58,735 nt of DNA from an uncultured Flavonifractor sp. (GTDB lineage: Bacteria; Bacillota; Clostridia; Oscillospirales; Oscillospiraceae), in the NCBI RefSeq assembly GCF_944383115.1, contig NZ_CALWOJ010000004.1, forward strand, positions 1 to 58,735, given 5' to 3'. Below, piece by piece: positions 25,002 through 31,588 of this stretch. The notes under the pieces are model-generated. The model had not been told where the DNA came from. It did not search any database and worked only from the letters and a program-made list of their open reading frames with translations. Both the position numbers and the translations under genes were made by a program. Position 1 is the first letter of the stretch, and each line of letters opens with the position of its first letter.

Positions 25002-26168
25002 TCAACCGCAGGCCAATTGTAACCAGCTGAGTACGTCCTCATACCGCATGGGCCGGAAATTTCCGCCCAACGCGCCGGAACCGCCGGGCAGGGCCCGTTG
25101 CGCCAAACGTTCCACCGATACCTCGCCCAGACCGGCCTCCCGCAGAGTGACGGGCAGACCCGCGGAGCAGAGGAAGTCCTGAAAGGCCGAGATGCCGTTT
25201 TGGGCTGTCTGGATCTGGCTGGGGGAGGGCGGGATCTGCCATACCAGCGCGGAGAAATCGGCGATGGCCTCCGGCTCGTCGGTAAGCATGAATTTGCACC
25301 AGGCGGCCATCAGAATGCCCAGCGCCATGCCGTGCGGCAGTCCCAGTTCGGTGGTCAGGACATGGGAGAGCGCGTGACAGGCAAAGTCGCCTTCAAAGCC
25401 CAGCATGTCGCTGTGGGCCACGGCGGCGGCCCACATCAGCTGGCTGCGTGCGTCATAACAGTCCGGGTGGTCCAGGGTCCTGGGCAGTTCCTGTATCACA
25501 GTGCGCATGACGGCGGCGCACATCTGGTTGCGCAGGGCGCCCTGCTGGGTTTTGTGAAAATAGCGTTCAAAGGCGTGGGAGAAGAGATCCACCGCGCAGC
25601 AGGCGGTCTGCCTGGGCGGCAGGGAGAAGGTCAGCGTCGGGTCCATCAGCGCAAAACGGGGGCGGGTGAGTGGTTCCTCCAGAGCGGCCTTTTTGTGCTG
25701 CTGGTTGTGACAGAGGACCGAGATGCAGTTGACCTCGCTGGCGGTGGCGGCGGTGGTGGGGATGGCGCCGATGGGCAGGGCGGAGCGTACTTTGGATTTA
25801 CCTGAGTACAGATCCCACAGCGGGCCGCTGTACCGCCTGCCTACGCTGACGGCCTTGGCGGTGTCGATCACGCTGCCGCCGCCCAGGGCCAGGAGCAGAG
25901 AGATCTTCCTTTCCCGGGCCAGGCGACGGCCTTCCTCCGCTTTGGAGAGCAGCGCGTTTTCCTGGATACCGCCAAAGGGCGTCACAGTCAGGCCGTGGCG
26001 TTCCAGATCGGCCACGATCCGGTCCAGCAGGCCGTTGCGGCAGACCCGCTGACTGCCATAGAGGATCATGACGTTGGGGCCGTATCTGCGGGAGAATTCC
26101 CCCGCCCGGTTTTCTGCGTCCCGGCCGAAGACCACCTGGGTGGGAAAGGAAAAGGTGAAGTCTTTCAT
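25002..26168 (-). CDS. Iron-containing alcohol dehydrogenase, possibly 4-hydroxybutyrate dehydrogenase
   Basis: The 388-residue protein belongs to the Fe-ADH family. It has LALGGGSVIDTAKAVSVG near residue 95 for NAD binding. Likely iron ligands are Asp and His in DLFSHAFE (near 192), plus His residues in CHALSHVLTTELGLPHGMAL (near 260-275). In a cluster with 4-hydroxybutyryl-CoA dehydratase, interconversion of 4-hydroxybutyrate and succinate semialdehyde is a reasonable guess, but the family is broad. It begins 14 bases after the thiolase stop and shares its sigma-54 transcript. Its ribosome binding site is weak, so coupling to the thiolase gene is likely. Confidence 0.8.
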   Translation of the reverse strand: MKDFTFSFPTQVVFGRDAENRAGEFSRRYGPNVMILYGSQRVCRNGLLDRIVADLERHGLTVTPFGGIQENALLSKAEEGRRLARERKISLLLALGGGSVIDTAKAVSVGRRYSGPLWDLYSGKSKVRSALPIGAIPTTAATASEVNCISVLCHNQQHKKAALEEPLTRPRFALMDPTLTFSLPPRQTACCAVDLFSHAFERYFHKTQQGALRNQMCAAVMRTVIQELPRTLDHPDCYDARSQLMWAAAVAHSDMLGFEGDFACHALSHVLTTELGLPHGMALGILMAAWCKFMLTDEPEAIADFSALVWQIPPSPSQIQTAQNGISAFQDFLCSAGLPVTLREAGLGEVSVERLAQRALPGGSGALGGNFRPMRYEDVLSWLQLACG

Positions 26169-26182
26169 GGGCGCTGCCCGGG

Positions 26183-27361
26183 TCAGACTCGTTCGATGAG
26201 GACCGCGGTGCCCATGCCGCCCCCGGCGCAGAGGGTGGCCAGGCCATAACGGCCGCCCCTGCGTTTGAGTTCGTAGAGCAGCGTCACCACCAGCCGGCTG
26301 CCGGTGGCGCCTACAGGGTGGCCCAGAGAGATGCCGCCGCCGTTGACGTTGAGCTTGTCCTCGTCGATCCCCAGGGTGCGCTGGCAGGCCACACACTGGG
26401 CGGCAAAGGCCTCGTTGATTTCGAAGAGGTCGATGTCGCCTACGGTGAGGTCGGCTTTCTCCAGGGTTTTCTGGGCGGCGCTGATGGGGCCGATGCCCAT
26501 CAGGTCGGGGGAGACGCCGGTGGTGGCGGTGGCCACCACCCGGGCCAGGATGGGCAGACCCAGGCTGCGGGCGTAGTCCTCGTCCATCAGCAGTACGCCG
26601 GAGGCGGCGTCATTCATGCCGGAGGAGTTGCCGGCGGTGACCCGGCCGTCGGCCTTGAAGGTGGGCTTCAGTTTAGCCAGCTTCTCCAGGGTGGTGTCCC
26701 GGCGCACATGCTCGTCGGTGGTCACTACCACGTCACCCTTCTTGCCGTGAACGGTGATGGGGATGATCTCCTCTTCAAACTTGCCCCCGTCAATGGCGGC
26801 GGCTGCCCTCTGCTGGGAGCGGAGGGCGTAGTTGTCCATGTCCTCCCGGGTAACGCCGTAGGCGTCGGCCACATTCTCGGCGGTAATGCCCATGGCGGGC
26901 CCCACGCCCAGGTTGGTGAGGGAGTCCCACATGGAGTCCCGCAGTTCCATATGGCCGTATTTCTTGCCGTAGCGGGCGTCAAAGACCATGAAGGGGGCGG
27001 CGCTCATACAGTCGGCCCCGCCGGCCATGATGCACTTGGCCTCCCCGGCCATGATCTGATAAAAGCCCAGCTGGATGGAGGACATGGAGGAGGTGCAGTT
27101 GCGGTGAATGGTAATGCCGGGTACCGTGTCGGGCAGACCGGCCTTGACGGCGGCTACCCGGGCCAGATTGTTCTCCAGATAGGTGCGCTGGTAGTTGCAG
27201 CCCCAGATCACGTCGTCAATCTGCGCGGGATCTGCGCCGGAACGCTGGACCAGAGCCTGCATCACCGGAATGGACAGGTCCAGGGCCGTAAGGGTTTTGA
27301 ACTGGCCGCCGATGGTGCCGATGGGGGTGCGGCAGGCGGCAATGATTGCAACATGTTTCAT
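26183..27361 (-). CDS. Thiolase family protein (acetyl-CoA acetyltransferase-like)
   Basis: The 392-residue protein shows the thiolase signature blocks: the nucleophilic Cys in HRNCTSSMSSIQLG (near residue 88), NEAFAAQCVACQ (near 345), GGGISLGHPVGATGSRL with the catalytic His, and CAGGGMGTA with the second Cys. The first block (NCTSSM) departs from the common VCGSG form, which hints at a substrate other than plain acetoacetyl-CoA. The start at 27361 has GAGGAG seven bases upstream. A sigma-54 promoter at 27409-27424 drives it, divergent from the keto-acid cleavage operon. Confidence 0.9.
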   Translation of the reverse strand: MKHVAIIAACRTPIGTIGGQFKTLTALDLSIPVMQALVQRSGADPAQIDDVIWGCNYQRTYLENNLARVAAVKAGLPDTVPGITIHRNCTSSMSSIQLGFYQIMAGEAKCIMAGGADCMSAAPFMVFDARYGKKYGHMELRDSMWDSLTNLGVGPAMGITAENVADAYGVTREDMDNYALRSQQRAAAAIDGGKFEEEIIPITVHGKKGDVVVTTDEHVRRDTTLEKLAKLKPTFKADGRVTAGNSSGMNDAASGVLLMDEDYARSLGLPILARVVATATTGVSPDLMGIGPISAAQKTLEKADLTVGDIDLFEINEAFAAQCVACQRTLGIDEDKLNVNGGGISLGHPVGATGSRLVVTLLYELKRRGGRYGLATLCAGGGMGTAVLIERV

Positions 27362-27408
27362 AATGAGACTCCTCTCTGAGTGGTGAAATTGGTTCTGAAA
27401 GACACATA

Positions 27409-27424
27409 TGCAATCGGTGTGCCA
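27409..27424 (-). promoter_or_regulatory. Sigma-54 promoter for thiolase and Fe-ADH
   Basis: On the minus strand TGGCACACCGATTGCA has GG and GC spaced by ten bases, close to the full consensus. It lies about 48 bases before the thiolase start. Confidence 0.88.
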
Positions 27425-27462
27425 AAAAATATGCCATGGAATGCCGGGCTGGGATGCCGGAA

Positions 27463-27478
27463 GCTGCAATTTTGCAAC
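27463..27478. promoter_or_regulatory. Activator-binding dyad B1
   Basis: GCTGCAATTTTGCAAC is nearly the ideal palindrome GTTGCA-N4-TGCAAC. It lies 38 bases upstream of the minus-strand promoter. Confidence 0.68.
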
Positions 27479-27506
27479 AGATGGAAGGGGGAAATGGGCA
27501 GGCTCT

Positions 27507-27522
27507 GTTTCCGGATTGCAAC
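27507..27522. promoter_or_regulatory. Activator-binding dyad B2
   Basis: GTTTCCGGATTGCAAC matches dyad A2 except in the spacer. It is 44 bases from B1 and 48 bases upstream of the plus-strand promoter. Confidence 0.7.
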
Positions 27523-27570
27523 GCAAGCTTCGAAAGGGGAGAAAACCACCGCAAAATCGGGAGACAGATT

Positions 27571-27586
27571 TGGCATGGAATTTGCA
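27571..27586 (+). promoter_or_regulatory. Sigma-54 promoter for the keto-acid cleavage operon
   Basis: TGGCATGGAATTTGCA has the -24 GG and -12 GC ten bases apart. It lies about 68 bases before the start codon at 27655. Confidence 0.86.
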
Positions 27587-27654
27587 AGTTAAATTCTGTG
27601 GTACAAGGCCCCCGATTTTGCAAACGGGCCTCAGCTTTGAAGGAGGAACGGAAC

Positions 27655-28500
27655 ATGAGTCAGGAAAAGACCATTATTACGGTAGCCACCACCGGCGCGT
27701 GGCCCAAGAAAGAAAATAACCCCAACGTCCCCATGACCCCCGCCGAGATCGCCGAGGATATCTACGCCTGTTGGAAGGCGGGCGCGGCCATTGCCCATAT
27801 GCACATGCGGGACGATGAGGGCAACGGCACAATGGATAAGGATAAATTCCGCCAGACGGTGGAACTGCTGCGGGGTAACCACCCTGACTGCGACATTATT
27901 TTAAATATGACCACTTCGGGCGCCGCCTTTTTCCCCAATGAGGAATGCCGCTACGAGCATATCGTGGAGTTGCATCCGGAAATGGCGTCCTACGACTGCG
28001 GCTCCATGAACTGGATGCACTCCGGCCTCTTTCTCAATCCACCGGCCTTTTTGGAGAAGCTGGGCAAGATCATGCAGGACAACCACATCAAGCCGGAGAT
28101 CGAGGCCTTTGATCCCGGCATGATCGCCAACGCCCAATACTACTTAAAAAAAGGCGTGCTGAAAGCGCCCCTGCATTTCCAGTTCTGCATGGGCTGCGCC
28201 AACGGCATTCCGGGTACCATGAAAAACCTGATCTTTATGAAGGAAACGATGGAGTCTCTGTGCCCCGGCTCCACCTGGAGCTGTTTCGGCGTGGGCCACT
28301 CCGCCATGACTATGCTGTACGGCGCGGTGGCTCTGGGCGGACATATCCGGGTGGGTATGGAGGACAATGTGATGTACGCCAAGGGCGTGCTGGCAGAGAG
28401 CAATGTGCAGTTCGTGGAACGGGCCCGCCGGGTCATTGAGGAGTTCGGCAAGAAGGCGGCCATCCCCGACGAGGCCCGTGAGATCCTGGGCCTGAAGTAA
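27655..28500 (+). CDS. Beta-keto acid cleavage enzyme (BKACE, DUF849 family)
   Basis: The 281-residue protein has TVATTGAWP near the N-terminus, the metal-binding HMHMRDDEG near residue 46, and the later SWSCFGVGH-like segment (TWSCFGVGHSAM near 210) plus GGHIRVGMEDN near 230. All are typical of BKACE proteins. These enzymes condense a 3-keto acid with acetyl-CoA and split it into acetoacetate and a new acyl-CoA; the founding member, Kce, works in lysine fermentation. Paired with a 3-hydroxy acid dehydrogenase and 4-hydroxybutyryl-CoA dehydratase, it could make an acyl-CoA without a separate CoA-transferase. GGAGGAAC precedes the ATG. Confidence 0.9.
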   Translation: MSQEKTIITVATTGAWPKKENNPNVPMTPAEIAEDIYACWKAGAAIAHMHMRDDEGNGTMDKDKFRQTVELLRGNHPDCDIILNMTTSGAAFFPNEECRYEHIVELHPEMASYDCGSMNWMHSGLFLNPPAFLEKLGKIMQDNHIKPEIEAFDPGMIANAQYYLKKGVLKAPLHFQFCMGCANGIPGTMKNLIFMKETMESLCPGSTWSCFGVGHSAMTMLYGAVALGGHIRVGMEDNVMYAKGVLAESNVQFVERARRVIEEFGKKAAIPDEAREILGLK

Positions 28501-28519
28501 GAGAAAGGAAGGGAACAAC

Positions 28520-29971
28520 ATGGCACTGATGACAGGGGAACAGTACATTGAGAGCATACGGAAGATGAAGATGCAGGTCTATATGTTCGGCAAGAAGGTG
28601 GAAAGCCCTGTGGACGATCCCATCCTCCGCCCCTCGCTGAACAGCGTGCGCATGACCTACGACCTGGCCCAGAAGCCGGAGTACCAGGATCTGATGACCG
28701 CCACCTCCAACCTGACCGGCCAGCGGGTCAACCGCTTCACCCACATCCACCAGTCCGCTCAGGACCTGGTGAAGAAGGTGAAGATGCAGCGGCTGCTGGG
28801 CCAGCAGACCGCCGCCTGCTTCCAGCGGTGCGTGGGCATGGACGCCTTCAACGCGGTGTACTCCACCACCTATGAGATCGACCAGAAGTATGGCACAAGC
28901 TACCACGAGAACTTTAAGAAGTTTGCCGCCTACGTCCAGGAGAATGACCTGACGGTGGACGGGGCCATGACCGACCCCAAGGGGGACCGGTCCAAGGCGC
29001 CCCATGAACAGGAGGATCCCGATCTGTTCCTGCGGGTGGTGGAGCGCCGCTCCGACGGCATTGTGGTGCGTGGCGCCAAGGCTCACCAGACCGGCGCGCT
29101 GAACAGCCATGAGATCATCATCATGCCCACCATCTCCATGGGACCGGAGGACAAGGACTACGCCGTGTCTTTCGCCGTGCCCATGGACGCCGAGGGTATC
29201 TTCATGATCATCGGCCGGCAGAGCTGCGATACCCGGAAGCTGGAGGGCAGCGAGCTGGACGTGGGCAACGCCGAGTTTGGCGGCGTGGAGGCCCTGGTGG
29301 TGTTCGACGACGTGTTTGTGCCCAACGACCGTATCTTCATGTGCGGTGAGACCGAGTTCGCCGGTATGCTGGTGGAGCGGTTTGCCGGCTATCACCGCCA
29401 GAGCTACGGCGGGTGCAAGGTAGGCGTGGGCGATGTGCTGATCGGCGCGGCGGCGGTAGCCGCCGACTACAACGGCTGCGCCAAGGCCTCCCACATCAAG
29501 GACAAGCTCATTGAGATGACCCACCTGAACGAGACGCTGTATTGCTGCGGCATCGCCTGCTCCGCCGAGGGCCATGCCACCGCCAGCGGCAACTATATCA
29601 TCGATCTGCTGCTGGCCAACGTGTGCAAGCAGAACGTGACCCGGTTCCCCTATGAGATTGCCCGGCTGGCCGAGGATATTGCCGGCGGCGTGGTGGTCAC
29701 CGCCCCCGCTGAGGCGGATCTGCGGGATCCCAAGCTGGGGCCCTATGTGGAGAAATACTTCAAGGCGGCCCCCGGGGTGTCGGTGGAGAACCGCTTCCGC
29801 ATCCTGCGCCTCATTGAGAACCTGACCCTGGGCACTGCTGCGGTGGGCTACCGCACCGAGTCCCTCCACGGCGCCGGTTCTCCCCAGGCCCAGCGCATCA
29901 TGATCGCCCGCCAGGGCAATCTGCCCATGAAGAAAGAATTGGCCAAGAAGATCGCCCATGTGAAGGAGTGA
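28520..29971 (+). CDS. abfD: 4-hydroxybutyryl-CoA dehydratase / vinylacetyl-CoA isomerase
   Basis: The 483-residue flavoprotein closely follows the known clostridial AbfD pattern. Cluster ligands are in place: Cys in CFQRCVGMDAFNA (near residues 99 and 103), and the His and Cys of HRQSYGGCKVG (near 292 and 299). GDVLIGAAAVAADYNG and YRTESLHGAGSPQAQR are also characteristic. The enzyme uses a [4Fe-4S] cluster and FAD to convert 4-hydroxybutyryl-CoA to crotonyl-CoA by a radical route. It is very oxygen sensitive, which supports an anaerobic host. It follows the BKACE gene by 19 bases and precedes a NifU-like gene. Confidence 0.93.
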   Translation: MALMTGEQYIESIRKMKMQVYMFGKKVESPVDDPILRPSLNSVRMTYDLAQKPEYQDLMTATSNLTGQRVNRFTHIHQSAQDLVKKVKMQRLLGQQTAACFQRCVGMDAFNAVYSTTYEIDQKYGTSYHENFKKFAAYVQENDLTVDGAMTDPKGDRSKAPHEQEDPDLFLRVVERRSDGIVVRGAKAHQTGALNSHEIIIMPTISMGPEDKDYAVSFAVPMDAEGIFMIIGRQSCDTRKLEGSELDVGNAEFGGVEALVVFDDVFVPNDRIFMCGETEFAGMLVERFAGYHRQSYGGCKVGVGDVLIGAAAVAADYNGCAKASHIKDKLIEMTHLNETLYCCGIACSAEGHATASGNYIIDLLLANVCKQNVTRFPYEIARLAEDIAGGVVVTAPAEADLRDPKLGPYVEKYFKAAPGVSVENRFRILRLIENLTLGTAAVGYRTESLHGAGSPQAQRIMIARQGNLPMKKELAKKIAHVKE

Positions 29972-29976
29972 CCAAT

Positions 29977-30285
29977 ATGACCCAGTGCAGCAGCGTACCG
30001 CTGGAACAGATTGAAGAGGTGCTTGACCGGGAGGTGCGTCCCAAGTTGGCCCTTCACGGCGGGAACATCCGCAGCCTGGACTGCCGGGACGGCCTGTACC
30101 GCTTCCAGCTGACCGGTCAATGCGCCGGCTGCCCCTCCGCTATGTTGACCACGGAGAGTTTGATCCGCACCACCCTGTTAGAAGCATTGCCCCAGCTGAA
30201 AAATGTGGTGCTGGTGCGCGGCGTGAATCAGGAACTGCTGGATCAGGCAAAAGCCATCCTGCGGGGTGAGCGCCCATGCGGATAG
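29977..30285 (+). CDS. NifU-like Fe-S scaffold domain protein
   Basis: The 102-residue protein is a NifU C-terminal domain: VRPKLALHGGNIRSLD near residue 18 and GQCAGCPSAMLTTESLI near 46, where the CxxC can hold a [4Fe-4S] cluster. The ATG at 29977 was chosen with AAGGAG at 29963-29968; a GTG at 29968 overlapping abfD is also in frame. Its place straight after the 4-hydroxybutyryl-CoA dehydratase suggests it supplies or repairs the cluster of that enzyme. It overlaps the next small Cys-rich gene by ten bases. Confidence 0.85.
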   Translation: MTQCSSVPLEQIEEVLDREVRPKLALHGGNIRSLDCRDGLYRFQLTGQCAGCPSAMLTTESLIRTTLLEALPQLKNVVLVRGVNQELLDQAKAILRGERPCG

Positions 30286-30524
30286 GCGTCAAGTATTGCG
30301 GAGGCTGCAACCCGCGCTATGATCGGACTGCTCTGGTGGCCCGGCTGAAACAGAAACGGCCGGACGACTGGGTGGAACCGGCAAGCCCCGGCGTTTGCTA
30401 TGATGAACTCTGGGTGGCATGCGGCTGCCCGGTACAATGCGCCGATCTGGAAGGACTGGAAGGGCGCACCGTGCTGCGCCTGTGGGAGCTGTGTTGCGAT
30501 TCTGCAAAATGTTGCGAAAATTAG
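30276..30524 (+). CDS. Small Cys-rich protein (CGGCNPRYDR type)
   Basis: I cannot assign a function to this 82-residue protein. It begins MRIGVKYCGGCNPRYDR, a motif I recall from small proteins of anaerobes. It carries nine cysteines, including CGGC, CGC and a terminal CC...CC pattern, so metal or thiol chemistry is likely. It overlaps the NifU-like gene and is last in the operon that starts with the BKACE gene. One of the activator dyads of the next promoter (30493-30508) lies inside its last codons. Confidence 0.7.
   Translation: MRIGVKYCGGCNPRYDRTALVARLKQKRPDDWVEPASPGVCYDELWVACGCPVQCADLEGLEGRTVLRLWELCCDSAKCCEN
30493..30508. promoter_or_regulatory. Activator-binding dyad C1, inside a coding region
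   Basis: GTTGCGATTCTGCAAA differs at two positions from GTTGCA-N4-TGCAAC. It lies within the 3' end of the small Cys-rich gene. Confidence 0.6.
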
Positions 30525-30532
30525 GAAGGATT

Positions 30533-30548
30533 ATTTCCATCCTGCAAC
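30533..30548. promoter_or_regulatory. Activator-binding dyad C2
   Basis: ATTTCCATCCTGCAAC matches the GTTTCC-N4-TGCAAC form at all but one fixed position. It is 40 bases from C1 and 87 bases upstream of the sigma-54 promoter. Confidence 0.68.
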
Positions 30549-30635
30549 AGAAATCACTGGGACCTGGCCTGCGACAAAGCAACAAACGGGCCTGTGGCCT
30601 TGAAAAAGAAAGAATAGAAAGGCAATATCCAAATT

Positions 30636-30651
30636 TGGCACGATACTTGCT
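30636..30651 (+). promoter_or_regulatory. Sigma-54 promoter for cyclase copy 1 and the TRAP genes
   Basis: TGGCACGATACTTGCT fits the sigma-54 consensus almost perfectly, with GG-N10-GC. It lies 68 bases before the start codon at 30719. Confidence 0.92.
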
Positions 30652-30718
30652 CTTTTTACAGGGCAAGAGAATTCTTCTGCAGAGGGATTTCAAATCAGAG
30701 AAAAAGGAGAGATCATTT

Positions 30719-31537
30719 ATGAGCAAGACCGTACTGGTAGACCTGTCTCATCCCTTTGGCCGCGGCAATCCCCTGTGGCCCTCCAACGGAGACTTCCATA
30801 TCGACCGCGTGCAGCACATGCCCATGCACTACCGCCTGCTGCAGACCTTTAACGACTTCCATATGCACAACTCCACCCACGCCGACTCCCCGTCCCATGT
30901 GATTCCCGAAGGGGCCTTCACCCATGAGCTGCCCCTGGAGAACTACTACGGCCCCGCCGTGTGTCTGGACATCCCCAAGAAGCACTGGGAACTGATTACG
31001 GTGGAGGACATTGAGAAGGCGGCCGCCAAGGTGGAAGGCGGCATCCAGGAAGGGGACTGGGTCCTGATCTGCACCGGCATGAACAAGCGCTGGGGCGAGA
31101 ACGACGACTACTTCATGTACTCTCCCGGCATGTCCATTGAGGGCGCCCACTGGCTGGTGGATCACAAGGTGAAGGGCGTTGGTTTCGACCTGCAGGCCCT
31201 GGACCACATTCTGTACACCTACGCGGCCCAGCACGGCCCCGGGCCCTATGTACCCCGGATCGTGGACGAGTACAAGAAGGAGTTCGGCCACGAGCCTCTG
31301 GAGGACTTCCCGGAGTGGGAGCCCGTCCACACCATCCTGCTGAGCAACAACGTGATGGGCATTGAGAACCTGGGCGGCGACATTGAGAAGGTGAAGGGCC
31401 AGCGGTTCACGTTCTGCGCCTTCCCGCTGCGCTGGTACATGGGCGACGGCACCATCGTCCGGGCCGTGGCCATGATCGACGAGGACAAGATCAACAAGGA
31501 CGTGCCCGACCGCGTCTACAAGTACGGCGTGTATTGA
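30719..31537 (+). CDS. Cyclase/arylformamidase-family metal hydrolase, copy 1
   Basis: The 272-residue protein belongs to the cyclase family (kynurenine formamidase-like). The metal-binding HMHNSTHADSPSH near residue 48 follows the HxxTHxDxPxH pattern. VDLSHPFGRGNP at the start and GWVLICTGM-like GDWVLICTGMN near 113 also fit. Members hydrolyse small amides, formamides or cyclic compounds. The frame is open upstream to 30419, but AAAAAGGAGAG and the sigma-54 promoter fix the start at 30719. A second gene at 34721-35539 encodes the same protein exactly. The substrate is unknown; linkage to a TRAP importer suggests it acts on the imported compound. Confidence 0.88.
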   Translation: MSKTVLVDLSHPFGRGNPLWPSNGDFHIDRVQHMPMHYRLLQTFNDFHMHNSTHADSPSHVIPEGAFTHELPLENYYGPAVCLDIPKKHWELITVEDIEKAAAKVEGGIQEGDWVLICTGMNKRWGENDDYFMYSPGMSIEGAHWLVDHKVKGVGFDLQALDHILYTYAAQHGPGPYVPRIVDEYKKEFGHEPLEDFPEWEPVHTILLSNNVMGIENLGGDIEKVKGQRFTFCAFPLRWYMGDGTIVRAVAMIDEDKINKDVPDRVYKYGVY

Positions 31538-31541
31538 TCCA
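30719..31541 (+). repeat. Long direct repeat, left copy (cyclase gene)
   Basis: These 823 bases match 34721-35543 by eye, except T at 30748 against C at 34750 (synonymous Ser codon). The match begins at the start codon and ends four bases past the stop. Confidence 0.93.
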
Positions 31542-31588
31542 CCCGTTCCGGTGTAAACCCAAAATAAATTGGGAGGGATACCTGTACC

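Larger units (their letters stand above)
27362..27654. other. Divergent control region with two sigma-54 promoters
   Basis: The region has no gene. Two sigma-54 promoters point outward, and two activator dyads sit between them in near-symmetric positions. Confidence 0.78.
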
